From contig JAODBO010000083.1 in NCBI GenBank assembly GCA_025464005.1, forward strand, positions 51,546-115,545: a DNA stretch of 64,000 bases, in the 5' to 3' direction. Below the pieces are notes generated by a model. That model was not told the DNA's origin. It did no database searches and worked only from the letters and a program-made list of their open reading frames with translations. Of the stretch, positions 18,348-26,994 are shown piece after piece. The translations under genes and the position numbers were made by a program. Origin of the DNA: Acidimicrobiaceae bacterium (GTDB lineage: Bacteria > Actinomycetota > Acidimicrobiia > Acidimicrobiales > Bog-793). The stretch's first letter is position 1. Every line of letters begins with the position of its first letter.

Positions 18348-18375
18348 TTGAAGTTGCCCTTTCCGGGTCTACACT
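18348..18375 (+). promoter_or_regulatory. Candidate promoter TTGAAG-N16-TACACT
   Basis: TTGAAG at 18348-18353 and TACACT at 18370-18375 are separated by 16 bases in the 359-base gap between the divergent adenylate kinase and the Thr-repeat protein gene. It would leave a leader of about 190 bases. The rest of the gap shows no gene, only the direct repeat noted at 18530. Confidence 0.35.
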
Positions 18376-18529
18376 CAGCCAGTACCAAGGCTGCCGAGAG
18401 GGTCGTCCACGTTTTGATGTCCGACGCGGCAAGGGCTTCATTTGAGATTTTCGCCGGCTGCAATCGACGCAGCTGTCCTCGCAAAATAGCCGGCCGAGTC
18501 CACGATCGGGGCGGCATGCTCTCACGTCC

Positions 18530-18553
18530 ACGTGATCAACGGCGACGTGATCA
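18530..18553. repeat. Direct repeat ACGTGATCA-N6-ACGTGATCA
   Basis: Two identical nine-base units start 15 bases apart, 22-45 bases before the ATG at 18575. Each contains the palindrome TGATCA. This arrangement suggests a binding site for a dimeric regulator. Confidence 0.45.
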
Positions 18554-18574
18554 CAAGCTGGCCGATGTGAACCT

Positions 18575-19474
18575 ATGAAGCGGATCCTGGCGGTCGGCGC
18601 CCTCCTACTGGTCTTCCTGGGCACCGGGCTCGCCGCGGGCGCCAAGCCATCGTCACGCCCACATATCGACATCACGGCACCCGTGGTAGCGGCTCCGGGG
18701 CTCCCGATCTACATCACGGGTCGCGGTCTCACCAACCCCAAGGCTGTGCTGTTCACCAAAGGCAAATATGCGCAGTGGTACGTAGATGGAATCAGCTCGG
18801 TGTCGTCGGACCGGCTTCGCTTCATGGTGCCTCCCCCGCCGTATCTGTCGTCGGTAGGTCACTACCGACTGACGGTCAAGACGTCCGGTGGACTGTCCAA
18901 CCTAATCGCGCTGACGGTCGTCGCCGACTCCTCGCTCCGTCTCAGGGAGCCTTGCGCGCCGGAATGGAACGGATACCGGATCTACGGGCACGGTCGGCAG
19001 CCCCTCGTATGCGTGCCACACGCCAAGAGCTACCGGTGGGCCAAAGTGCCCAGAGCGACGCATCCGGTCACAATCACGACGCTGCCCGGCGCGACACCGA
19101 CGGCGAGCCCCACCGCGACGACCGGGGCGCCGACGACCACGACTCAGCCGCCGACCACAACCACCTCTACGACCGAAGCTCCGACTACCACCACGACGAG
19201 CACGACGACGACCGAGCCACCGACGACAACGACCACGTCGACCGAGCCACCGACAACGACCACGACGACTACTACTGAGCCGCCTACCACGACGACAACG
19301 TCGACCACGACTACGTCGACCGAGCCACCGACCACGACCACGACCACGTCAACCGAGCCACCGACGACAACGACCACGTCGACCGAGCCACCGACCACGA
19401 CCACGACCACGACCGTTCCCACGATCCTGCGGGTGAGGCTGCCAGTGACACTGTCAGCTACCGCGTCCACCTAA
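18575..19474 (+). CDS. Secreted protein with Thr/Pro low-complexity tail
   Basis: A 299-residue protein with an N-terminal signal peptide (MKRILAVGALLLVFLGTGLA, probable cleavage after AGA). A beta-rich domain spans residues about 30-115 and resembles an IPT/TIG-like Ig fold (ITGRGLTNP, GHYRLTVKTSGGLSN). A short Cys-containing segment follows, with two Cys near residues 127 and 147 that may form a disulfide. From residue about 175 to 285 the protein is almost only Thr with Ser, Pro and Glu. The tail resembles O-glycosylated cell-wall linkers of actinobacteria. No LPXTG anchor or membrane helix follows the tail. Function unknown; a wall-spanning or extracellular role is inferred. Confidence 0.75.
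   Translation: MKRILAVGALLLVFLGTGLAAGAKPSSRPHIDITAPVVAAPGLPIYITGRGLTNPKAVLFTKGKYAQWYVDGISSVSSDRLRFMVPPPPYLSSVGHYRLTVKTSGGLSNLIALTVVADSSLRLREPCAPEWNGYRIYGHGRQPLVCVPHAKSYRWAKVPRATHPVTITTLPGATPTASPTATTGAPTTTTQPPTTTTSTTEAPTTTTTSTTTTEPPTTTTTSTEPPTTTTTTTTEPPTTTTTSTTTTSTEPPTTTTTTSTEPPTTTTTSTEPPTTTTTTTVPTILRVRLPVTLSATAST
19126..19415 (+). repeat. Degenerate tandem repeat encoding PTTTTTSTE units
   Basis: Imperfect repeats built around ACCGAGCCACCGAC and runs of ACN codons, within the 3' part of the secreted protein gene. Unit length varies, and variation in copy number between strains is likely. The units are directly adjacent with no spacers, so this is not a CRISPR array. Confidence 0.85.
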
Positions 19475-20407
19475 GAGACGCCGTCGCGGATGGGCGCGAC
19501 ATATCGGGCTGAGTAGCAGCTAGTTCGCGCTGCAGCGGCCGTCCGACGCGCTCGGGTCCGTCGAATAAGGATCCCCGCCGCAAAGATCTCGCTGGCACCC
19601 GCCGAAAGGGTCGACGCCGCTAACTGCCCTTCACTGACCGCAGCAGGAGTGGGGATTCACATCGGAGGGGGGATCGCTCCCGTTCTCCCACTGGCGGCTC
19701 AGTCCATGGAACGGACTTCACGATTTGACACGATGAGATCATGAGGTTCATTGCCACTCCCCAGTGCAATTCCGATGCGATTCGATTTCGACAGCCAGGG
19801 ATCGACAGTCGCTCGATTCAGTTCGTGTTCGGCCAAGGAATGAATCGATCGACACTTGGCGCAGTTCCGAACTCGTGCGATGGAGGCGACTTCAGTGGCC
19901 GCGAGAGCTTCGAAAACATGACCCTCGAATTTCGGGCGGACGAGGAAACGGCGGCTGCCGTTCCTCCTGCTTCTGGGTTCGCAATTTGGTATGGACGCAT
20001 TGTGGGCGACGGAGCCGTACAAGCGATTTCAAAGGACTAACCGAGGTCGCAGCAGCAACACCCGACTCGCGTCTTGATCCGTGGCATTCCACTGCGACTT
20101 GTGGGCTCCCTGTAACTCGGCACCCGTCCAACTGCATCGGATTTCCATGGGGTCCTGGCTTGAGACCACTGCTCCTGTACTTGCGCTGGCCTCGACCTTT
20201 GTCGCCGTCGAACTCGATCTCCAACCAGTTGGTGGTCGAGCACAGTGTGTATGTGCGTGCGCTGTCAGGGGCCACAAGGGGAAGGTGGGGCAACCTCGTG
20301 ACTTCGGGATGATCGACGATGGAATGCAAGATGCCAACGAGATCGCGGACCGTTTCAACTTCACTGCAATCAATCCGTTACGATCACAGAATCGACAAGG
20401 GGGAGCA
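19475..20407. other. Gene-poor stretch, no supported gene
   Basis: About 930 bases with lower GC than its neighbours and no ORF that looks convincingly coding. The best candidate is a plus ORF at 19741-20040 (99 residues, ATG, ending FAIWYGRIVGDGAVQAISKD), but no family or ribosome site supports it. Several overlapping ORFs occur on both strands, as expected of non-coding or decayed sequence. A small hairpin follows the upstream gene (see 19483). Confidence 0.5.
19483..19500 (+). terminator. Possible weak terminator hairpin
   Basis: GTCGCG and CGCGAC form a six-base-pair stem with a six-base loop, nine bases after the stop of the Thr-repeat gene. No U-tract follows. Confidence 0.3.
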
Positions 20408-20851
20408 ATGGCGGTAGTGCCAGCGATCCAAACGAGTGGCGCGCGGCGGCGCGTCGACCCGAGCGTTCCCATAGCGCTCGTTGCATTCTCGACCGTGCTG
20501 TTCCCGTGGTCACTCTCCGGTCAGACCCGGCGCACAGGCTTCGGCCTTGCGCACGCGACCGAGAGCGCCGGCCTGATCCCGGCGATGTGGGCACGGCTCG
20601 CGCTCGATGCCGTCTACTGCCTCCCGGCGCTCGGCGGGCTCGCGTGCGTCGCGGTGCTACTCGGCCGCGCCGCTCCGTCTCGGGCGTTTGCCGGACTCGT
20701 CGGCGCGATCGTCTCCACGGCATCAATCGCCGTGTTGCTCGAACTCGGCTCCGGCCTGGAGGCGGGACCGTTCGTCGGTGCCGTTCTCGGTGTTGCCACC
20801 TTTGCCGTCGCCGTGATCCGGCCGAGGCGCGTCGAACACCTGCATGGTTGA
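20408..20851 (+). CDS. Small four-helix membrane protein, unknown
   Basis: A 147-residue protein with four hydrophobic segments (near residues 20-38, 55-80, 88-105 and 112-135) and a basic C terminus. The ATG follows AAGGGGGAGC, a good ribosome site, and replaces an upstream in-frame extension that looks non-coding. Its last eight bases overlap the start of the next gene, so the pair is translationally coupled. Family not recognised. Confidence 0.65.
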   Translation: MAVVPAIQTSGARRRVDPSVPIALVAFSTVLFPWSLSGQTRRTGFGLAHATESAGLIPAMWARLALDAVYCLPALGGLACVAVLLGRAAPSRAFAGLVGAIVSTASIAVLLELGSGLEAGPFVGAVLGVATFAVAVIRPRRVEHLHG

Positions 20852-22154
20852 CGAAGGGATGGACTCGGTGCAAGCCACCGGAGCGTCGGGCGTTGTGACG
20901 AAGCGGCGCGTGGCTGGCCGGCTTCCGATCGCACTCGGGTTGGTGGTCGCGCTCGCAGGCGGTGCGCTGGGCACGACGTGGGCCTTCGCCGGCAACTCGG
21001 CGGGCAGCTCCACGCCTGCTGAAGCGGTCACCGCCCTCCTCGGAGCCGTGCAGAACAGCGACGGGATCGGTGTGCTCGACGCGCTCGACCCCGGCGAGCG
21101 CCAGGCAATCGAGCCGGGCCTCACGAGCCTCGTCAGCAATCTCAAGCGACTAAACGTCCTGTCGAGCGGCGCGGCGCTCACCCGCGTGACCGGGATCTCG
21201 GTGCGGTTCGAGAACATCGCGACTACAACACGAATGCTGAACGCCAGTCTCGCCACCGTCGCGATCACCGGCGGAACCGTCGTGTCGAGCACCGACGCCG
21301 CCAAGCTCCCCCTCGGAAGCTTCGTGACGAACCTCGCCGACAGCGCGATTAGGGCAGCGAAACCGACAACGACCTCCGCGCCGGCCTCTACCGGCAAATC
21401 GGCGATCGCCACGGTCAAGGTGGACGGGACGTGGTACGTGAGCCTCGGCTACACGATCGCGGTCGACGCGACCGGCGGCGCGGCAGCAGCTCCCCCACCG
21501 GCCGGGTTGCAAGCCACAGGAGCGTCGTCGCCCGATGCGGCGGTGAGGACGCTCCTTGACGATCTCAGCACGCTCGACCTCTCCGGCATCGTCGCGGACC
21601 TGAGCCCGGACGAGATGTCCGCGCTCCAGCAGTACGCGCCGCGCTTCCTGCCGAGCGGGCAAGCGACGATCGACGTCGTCGCGAAGCAGGTAACCATCAC
21701 TCCGCAATTCGCTTTATCGAGCAGCTCGCTCGGCAACGACGCGCTCGTAAAGGTCACGAGCTTTGCCGTCACCGTTACGCACGGTCCGGCGACGTACCGC
21801 TACGCGAACGGGTGTATCACCATTACCGGCGCGTCGAATGTGGCAACCGGGCCGATCTGCAGCACGAGCGCTGCGTCACTCGCTAGCCTGCCGGCGGCGC
21901 TACGCGCGCTCGTCGACCGGCTGCGGGCCGCGAAGATCGCAACCGGATTCATCACCGTCGAGGTCGGCGGTCGTTGGTTCGTTAGCCCGACTCGCACGCT
22001 GTTCCAAGAGCTCGACGCGACTCTCGCGGCGCTGCGGCCGCAGGACCTCCTCGATCTGGCGGCCTATGCACGCGCCTTCGAGGCCAAGCTCGGCTCGCTC
22101 GCGCTCCCTACGACTATCGCCCGCCAGGTACCGCTGACGGCAGGCTCCAGCTAG
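20844..22154 (+). CDS. Membrane-anchored/secreted protein with internally duplicated domain
   Basis: A 436-residue protein. One hydrophobic N-terminal helix (residues about 27-48) serves as anchor or signal, followed by two related extracytoplasmic modules. Module 1 begins PAEAVTALLGAVQNSDGIGV (about residue 57). Module 2 begins PDAAVRTLLDDLSTLDLSGI (about residue 229). Each ends in a segment with GTWYVSLGYTI or GRWFVSPTRTL. The repeat suggests an ancient duplication. Similar uncharacterised proteins occur in other actinobacteria. ATG codons 1 and 6 are both possible starts; the first overlaps the upstream gene by eight bases. Function unknown. Confidence 0.72.
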   Translation: MVDEGMDSVQATGASGVVTKRRVAGRLPIALGLVVALAGGALGTTWAFAGNSAGSSTPAEAVTALLGAVQNSDGIGVLDALDPGERQAIEPGLTSLVSNLKRLNVLSSGAALTRVTGISVRFENIATTTRMLNASLATVAITGGTVVSSTDAAKLPLGSFVTNLADSAIRAAKPTTTSAPASTGKSAIATVKVDGTWYVSLGYTIAVDATGGAAAAPPPAGLQATGASSPDAAVRTLLDDLSTLDLSGIVADLSPDEMSALQQYAPRFLPSGQATIDVVAKQVTITPQFALSSSSLGNDALVKVTSFAVTVTHGPATYRYANGCITITGASNVATGPICSTSAASLASLPAALRALVDRLRAAKIATGFITVEVGGRWFVSPTRTLFQELDATLAALRPQDLLDLAAYARAFEAKLGSLALPTTIARQVPLTAGSS

Positions 22155-22489
22155 CGCCAAGGCCGAGCGCTCGAGCAGGTCCGCGCGCCGGCGGGGCGAC
22201 GGTGATCCCCACAATCGTGGGGCGAGGCTCGCCGGAAGGAAGTGCTTGAGCACCGCGCATTCGTCGGGCACGCCTGTTCAGTGCTTGCGCAGCCTCGCGC
22301 CGCTTTGACACCCGCCGGTCGGCGGCGCAGATCGTCGGGACGCGAGGCCCATCCTCGCCCAGCCGGTCGATGAGGCGGGACGCGCTCTGGCTGAAGTGGA
22401 CGCGAGCGCGGCGTCGCCGATACGGCGCGGCTCGCTCGTGACGCGACGAACCCCAGGCCCGCCATATGGCTGACCTGGGGCTCTGCGGG
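22155..22489. other. Intergenic stretch before tRNA-Val, no gene
   Basis: About 335 bases without a supported gene. ORFs on the minus strand here run through the tRNA and give typical tRNA-derived peptides, so they were rejected. The only structure seen is the hairpin at 22451-22480. Confidence 0.6.
22451..22480 (-). terminator. Hairpin 3' of tRNA-Val, probable terminator
   Basis: CCCCAGG and CCTGGGG form a seven-base-pair stem, with the inner palindrome GCCATATGGC able to extend it. It begins ten bases beyond the tRNA 3' end. Only a short TT follows on the minus strand, so termination is likely but not certain. Confidence 0.55.
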
Positions 22490-22563
22490 TGGGCCGTACA
22501 GGACTTGAACCTGTGACCCCTTGCGTGTCATGCAAGTGCGCTACCGGACTGCGCCAACGGCCC
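22490..22563 (-). tRNA. tRNA-Val (anticodon GAC)
   Basis: A 74-base cloverleaf on the minus strand. The acceptor GGGCCGT pairs perfectly with ACGGCCC, then discriminator A. The D stem is GCGC/GCGC. The anticodon stem CTTGC/GCAAG encloses the loop ATGACAC with anticodon GAC. The T stem ACAGG/CCTGT encloses TTCAAGT. CCA is not encoded. It reads valine codon GUC and probably GUU. Confidence 0.95.
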
Positions 22564-22645
22564 GCGGTCCCACGACGCTACCACCGGCGTGGAGACAGGG
22601 CGCACGACACGCAGATCCGCGTGACCTCCCCGCTGGCCCTGTCGG

Positions 22646-22651
22646 TAGGAT
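22646..22651 (+). promoter_or_regulatory. -10 element (TAGGAT) for a leaderless start at 22658
   Basis: TAGGAT is followed by six bases and the GTG start of the large membrane protein. A weak -35 (GTGACC) lies about 19 bases upstream. Confidence 0.5.
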
Positions 22652-22657
22652 CACGCC

Positions 22658-25174
22658 GTGCAAACGCTCCCCCGGCCAGGGCTATCTGTGCCGCTGGACT
22701 CGGAAAACGAGGGCAGGCCGCCTCCCGGTTACTTCGGCCGTCTTCGCAGCTCGGCAAGAAGTGACCCGGCGCGCGTCGCCGGAGCGATCGTCACGTTCCT
22801 GATCGTCGCGGGCGTGACGGTGTTCGTGTTCGTCCAGCTCCAGCCGCAACTGCTGTTCGGTCCCAACATGGACGTGGGCGGCGACACGGCAGGCCACGTC
22901 GTGGCCGTCCACTACCTGATCCACGACCTGCTTCCGCATTTCCAGATCACCGGTTGGGACCCCCAATGGTTCGGCGGGTTCCCGCTCTACGTCTTCTACT
23001 TCCCGCTTCCCGCGCTCATCGTCGCCGCGCTCAATCTCGTGTTCCCCTACGCCATCGCGTTCAAGCTCGTGACGGCCCTGGGCACGGTGCTCATGCCCGT
23101 CGCGGCGTACACATTCGGGCGCCTCGCCGGGTACCGCCGCCCGATCCCGGCGCTCATGTCCGCTGCGATGCTCGCCTTCCTGTTCAACTTCGCGAGCGCC
23201 GCGAACTCGAACGTCTACGTCTCCTGGAACATCGACGGCGGGACGATCGCGTCGACGATGGCGGGCGAGTTCTCGTTCACCCTTGCGATGACGTTCGCGC
23301 TCTTCTTCCTGGGCGTGTTCGCGTACGCGCTCCGGACCGGCCGGCTGCGCTGGCTGGCCGCCGCTCTCTTCCTCGTGACGCTGCTCTGCCACGTGGTGCC
23401 GGCGTTATTCGCGGCGGGGGGAGCCGTCGTCCTCACCATCGTCTGTGGCACGCGGCGCTCCTGGCGGTCGGTCCTCATCCCGGTCGGGGTCGCGGGGGGG
23501 CTGCTCTCTGCCTTCTGGCTGCTCCCCTTCGGGGCGTACCTCCACTACTCGTCCTCGATGGGCTATGGCCGGGTCGGGAGCGCCTATCAGAACCTCATAC
23601 CGCAAAATGGCGAACAGGCGGTGCAGTGGCTCGCCTTAGTCGGGTTCCTGATCGCGATGCTCATGCGCGACCGAATCGCGGTTTCGCTCGCCACCATGGC
23701 GGTATGCAGCGGCATCGGGTTCCTCGTCCTGCCCTCCGGGCTCGTCTACAACGGCCGCTGGCTTCCCTTCTGGTTCCTTACTACGACACTGCTCGCGGGC
23801 TATGCCGTCGCGGAGATCGGTCGGATCGTCGCAAGGTTCGCCCATGCCAGCAGGTGGCACCCGACCATGACCGGCCTGGTCGGCGGCGGAGCAGCCGTCG
23901 CGTTGATCGCCGGCTGGCTCGGCGTGCTCCCCTTCTACAGCACTCCGGCGAGCGAGCGGAACCCGGTCGCCGGATGGGTGTCCTGGAACTACAGCGGCTA
24001 CCAGGCCAAGCCCGGCTGGCAGGAGTTCTCCAACCTCGTCTCGATGACCGAGGGCGTGGCGAAGCGCTACGGCTGCGGGACGCTCGACTACGAGTACTCC
24101 CCGAACATGACGAACGACTACGGCTCGACGCTCGTCCCGATGTCGTTCCCGCTCTGGACCAACGGCTGCATCGACACCACGGAGGGCCTCTACTACGAGT
24201 CCTCCACGACGACGCCCTTCCACTTCCTCGACCAGGCCGAGCTCTCGATCGCGCCCTCGAACCCGGTCGTCGGCATCCCCTACCAGGGACTCAACGTCGC
24301 CGACGGCGTCCGCCACCTCCAGCTCATGGGAGTGAAGTACTTCCTCGCGAACTCCCCCACGGTCGAGCACGCCGCGGACGCCGACCCCTCGCTCCAGAAG
24401 GTCGGAACGGCACCGGCGAGCGCGCTCGTCATCGACGGGTTGGCATCCGGCGCAGCAGCGCCCGTCGGCGCGGCGTGGGACCTCTACGTGATCAAGGACT
24501 CGCCGAGCATCACGCCGCTCGCGTACGAGCCGGTCGTCGAGTCGGGCATGTCGAAGCAGCGCTTTCTCAGCTTCTCGATCTCCTGGTATCAGAGCGAGGA
24601 GTACTGGCCGGTCCCGATCGCCCGGTCGGGCCCGGCCAGCTGGCCGCACAAGAGCGCGGGCACCTTCGTCTCTCCGAGCCAGGCGACACCGGCTCCGGCC
24701 AACAAGGTCTCCGGCATCGACATGTCCGGCGAGTCGATCTCGTTCGACGTGAGCCGAATCGGCGCACCCGTGCTCGTGCGGGTCCCCTACTTCCCCAACT
24801 GGCAGGCAGCAGGAGCGACGGGACCGTACGAGGTGACGCCCAATCTCATGGTCGTCGTACCGACATCGCACCACGTCATCCTCCATTACGGCACGACCGC
24901 TATCGACTGGCTCGGCAAGGGCGCCTCCGTCGCGGGGATCGCCGGTCTCGCCTTGCTCGTGCGACCAGTGGGCCCGACTGGGGTGGGTGCCACGGCGAGC
25001 GCGGATGACGAACCCGCCGCGCGTGGACCGGGCGAGGCTCAGGACGAGGGCGGGGCTTTCGGGGACATGGAGACCAAGCCCGAAGACGGGGAGGGCGAAG
25101 GCGGGACCGCCGACCCGGACGGCGACCACCGGGACGACGACGGGTCGCCCGTCGAGGGAGAGCGACCGGCGTGA
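22658..25174 (+). CDS. Large membrane protein, PTPS-related / GT-C-like
   Basis: An 838-residue protein. The N-terminal 450 residues hold about ten membrane helices. The first periplasmic loop, NMDVGGDTAGHVVAVHYL, has acidic residues as in GT-C-type glycosyltransferases, and ITGWDPQWFGGFPLYVFYFP matches the membrane protein group annotated as 6-pyruvoyl-tetrahydropterin synthase-related. A soluble domain of about 330 residues and one late hydrophobic helix follow. The last 60 residues are very rich in Asp, Glu and Gly, which is unusual. The GTG start fits a leaderless -10 element. It overlaps the following glycosyltransferase gene by four bases (GTGA). A role in envelope polysaccharide or glycolipid synthesis is inferred. 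Confidence 0.75.
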   Translation: MQTLPRPGLSVPLDSENEGRPPPGYFGRLRSSARSDPARVAGAIVTFLIVAGVTVFVFVQLQPQLLFGPNMDVGGDTAGHVVAVHYLIHDLLPHFQITGWDPQWFGGFPLYVFYFPLPALIVAALNLVFPYAIAFKLVTALGTVLMPVAAYTFGRLAGYRRPIPALMSAAMLAFLFNFASAANSNVYVSWNIDGGTIASTMAGEFSFTLAMTFALFFLGVFAYALRTGRLRWLAAALFLVTLLCHVVPALFAAGGAVVLTIVCGTRRSWRSVLIPVGVAGGLLSAFWLLPFGAYLHYSSSMGYGRVGSAYQNLIPQNGEQAVQWLALVGFLIAMLMRDRIAVSLATMAVCSGIGFLVLPSGLVYNGRWLPFWFLTTTLLAGYAVAEIGRIVARFAHASRWHPTMTGLVGGGAAVALIAGWLGVLPFYSTPASERNPVAGWVSWNYSGYQAKPGWQEFSNLVSMTEGVAKRYGCGTLDYEYSPNMTNDYGSTLVPMSFPLWTNGCIDTTEGLYYESSTTTPFHFLDQAELSIAPSNPVVGIPYQGLNVADGVRHLQLMGVKYFLANSPTVEHAADADPSLQKVGTAPASALVIDGLASGAAAPVGAAWDLYVIKDSPSITPLAYEPVVESGMSKQRFLSFSISWYQSEEYWPVPIARSGPASWPHKSAGTFVSPSQATPAPANKVSGIDMSGESISFDVSRIGAPVLVRVPYFPNWQAAGATGPYEVTPNLMVVVPTSHHVILHYGTTAIDWLGKGASVAGIAGLALLVRPVGPTGVGATASADDEPAARGPGEAQDEGGAFGDMETKPEDGEGEGGTADPDGDHRDDDGSPVEGERPA

Positions 25175-25995
25175 CGGAAACGGCCCCGCAGCTGTCGATC
25201 GTGCTGCCGGCCCACAACGAGATCGCACTGCTCGGCTCGACGGTGACCAACCTGACGACCGGTCTGGACGAGCGCGGCCTCAGCTACGAGATCATCGTCG
25301 TCGAGAACGGATCGGGCGACGGGACGCTGCGACTCGCCCGGCTCCTGTCGGCGCAGCTGGCTGAGCTACGCGTCATCACCCTGCCGGTCGGCGACTACGG
25401 CGCCGCGCTGGCAGCAGGATTCGCCGCGGCCCGGGGCACCTACGTCGTCAACTTCGATGTCGACTACTACGACCTGACGTTCCTCGACGCCGCGCTCGCC
25501 GCGCTGGAGTCAAAGCGCGCCGCGATCGTCGTGGCGAGCAAGCGTGCCCCGGGCGCGAGCGATCGGCGACCCCTCATTCGGCGGCTCCTTACGCTCGGCT
25601 TCGCCACTGCGAGCCGCCTCACCGTCGGGCTCGAGGCGAGCGATGCGCACGGGATGAAAGCAATGGAACGCGATCTCGTCGCCCCGGTGGTCGAACGGTG
25701 CGTCATGCACGGCAGCCTCTTCGACGTCGAGATGGTCGTCCGGGCCGGCAGCGCCGGCCTTCAGGTCGACGAGCTTCCCGCGGTCGTGGTCGAGCGGCGC
25801 TCACCACGCACCCCTGTATGGAGCAGGAGCGTCGAGTCGTTGATAGGCCTCGTACGGCTGGGTCTCGTCCTCAGGAGAGAGGAGCGAACTGCTCTGCCAG
25901 CTGGCGAGCGCCGGAGGTTGCTCCCCGGCTCGAGGTGGAGAGCCCTTTCGCGGCGAGGAGCTGGACGATCCGGTGGAGGTCCGCGCGTGCAGTGA
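25171..25995 (+). CDS. GT2 family glycosyltransferase (polyprenyl-phosphate sugar synthase type)
   Basis: A 274-residue GT-A fold enzyme. The N terminus LSIVLPAHNEIALLGSTV, the nucleotide-binding VENGSGDGTLRLA and the DXD-like region NFDVDYYDLTFLDA (residues about 95-108) are visible. Family members transfer sugars to polyprenyl phosphate or nascent glycans. The GTG start overlaps the stop of the large membrane protein, a pairing typical of a donor synthase with a GT-C transferase. Its last 125 bases overlap the convergent secreted-protein gene; the Arg/Gly-rich C-terminal 35 residues look like low-constraint read-through. Confidence 0.83.
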   Translation: MTETAPQLSIVLPAHNEIALLGSTVTNLTTGLDERGLSYEIIVVENGSGDGTLRLARLLSAQLAELRVITLPVGDYGAALAAGFAAARGTYVVNFDVDYYDLTFLDAALAALESKRAAIVVASKRAPGASDRRPLIRRLLTLGFATASRLTVGLEASDAHGMKAMERDLVAPVVERCVMHGSLFDVEMVVRAGSAGLQVDELPAVVVERRSPRTPVWSRSVESLIGLVRLGLVLRREERTALPAGERRRLLPGSRWRALSRRGAGRSGGGPRVQ

Positions 25996-26743
25996 CCAGC
26001 CGCGTCGAGGCCGACGCCAGGCTCGACTGCGCCGCTGCGAGCACGGCGATCGAGCCTGGGTAGCTGGAAGGACGGAGCGCAAGCACCGCCACCGTCGTGC
26101 TCTGATCGGTCGACGCGACGTCGGCGAGCTGGGTGGTCAGGTCCCGGTAGGCAGCTTGTGCTCGGGTCACCGATCTACCGGGCTGCTCGTCCGCCGTGAT
26201 GGCGGCCTCGATGGCCGGCTCGAGCGCGGTGAGGCTGCTGACGGCAGCCATCTGGTCGGACGCGTCGAACGCGGCTTGCACCGCGGGAGCGACCACGGCG
26301 AAGACTCGGAAGTTGACGATCATCGCGGTCGCGGTGCTCTGCATGACCCGGAGCGAAGTAGCGCTTGCGGCACTGGACACCAGCTGGGCGATTCCCGTCA
26401 CGTCGCTCGCGACGAGGGTCGTCAAGGCCGTCCGCTCCGTGCTCGACAGGGTCCGCTCTCCCGCGATCTGGCTGGTCAGCAGGCCAAGGCGAGTCGTCCG
26501 CGCGGCGAGTGCCTTCGCGACCCACTGCTCGGCGGCCGCGACCGGCGTCGTGGCCGGGAAGGTCGGCGGTACGGCGTCGGCCGACGGACTGGCAAGCACA
26601 CCCACGCCGGACCCTGGCGGGTTCGTCCTCCCGGCGCCGGCGACCGCTGCCGGCGGGACAACGGCCATCAGCACGATCGTGCCCGCCATGAACGTGGCCA
26701 GCACACCACCTCGCACCGACGCTCGCTTCACTGCAGCCCTCAT
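25871..26743 (-). CDS. Secreted or membrane-anchored protein, unknown
   Basis: A 290-residue protein with an N-terminal signal/anchor (residues about 14-37, ending PPAAVAGAG). The body is Ala/Thr/Ser-rich and mostly helical, with predicted coiled-coil-like stretches (for example TSQIAGERTLSSTERTALTT). No enzymatic motif is seen. The ATG at 26743 follows GGAGGAG at ten bases, and is chosen over an ORF start 84 bases upstream. Its 3' end overlaps the convergent GT2 gene. Family not recognised. Confidence 0.65.
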   Translation of the reverse strand: MRAAVKRASVRGGVLATFMAGTIVLMAVVPPAAVAGAGRTNPPGSGVGVLASPSADAVPPTFPATTPVAAAEQWVAKALAARTTRLGLLTSQIAGERTLSSTERTALTTLVASDVTGIAQLVSSAASATSLRVMQSTATAMIVNFRVFAVVAPAVQAAFDASDQMAAVSSLTALEPAIEAAITADEQPGRSVTRAQAAYRDLTTQLADVASTDQSTTVAVLALRPSSYPGSIAVLAAAQSSLASASTRLVTARADLHRIVQLLAAKGLSTSSRGATSGARQLAEQFAPLS

Positions 26744-26980
26744 CGGGACGTCCGCTCCTCCAGCCGAATACCGCACCTCGCTCGCAGCCCGGCAAACTAG
26801 TCGAGCGCGATCTGCGACCGCGCGCACAGCCGAACTGCGCTGCGTGGACCGCTGTTTCTCTATTTTGGCCCGGCAGTATGCGGAGCTGCCTCGGGATTTG
26901 TGAGCGATGTGTGAGCCACATTGTTAGAGGAGCGTGCGGGCCGAGATCCGACCTGCCGCCAACTCCGCTGTCAGCAACAG

Positions 26981-26986
26981 TATCCT
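26981..26986 (+). promoter_or_regulatory. -10 element (TATCCT) for a near-leaderless start at 26995
   Basis: TATCCT ends eight bases before the GTG at 26995, supporting that start for the LCP gene over the longer ORF. Confidence 0.45.
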
Positions 26987-26994
26987 CACCCGGC

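Noticed and set aside
19126..19415. Short repeated units resembling a CRISPR array.
   Set aside because: The units are adjacent, in frame, of variable length and encode PTTTT; there are no unique spacers.
19144..19470. Minus-strand ORF rich in Val and Gly.
   Set aside because: It is the complement of the Thr/Pro repeat and has no start signal.
20029..20472. Overlapping ORFs of 145-182 codons at 19764-20472.
   Set aside because: Three frames compete without ribosome sites or recognisable motifs; composition is not typical of this genome.
22278..22764. ORFs containing GVTGSSPVRPT or GRTGLEPVTPCVSC.
   Set aside because: These peptides are typical translations of tRNA genes; the cloverleaf of tRNA-Val explains them.
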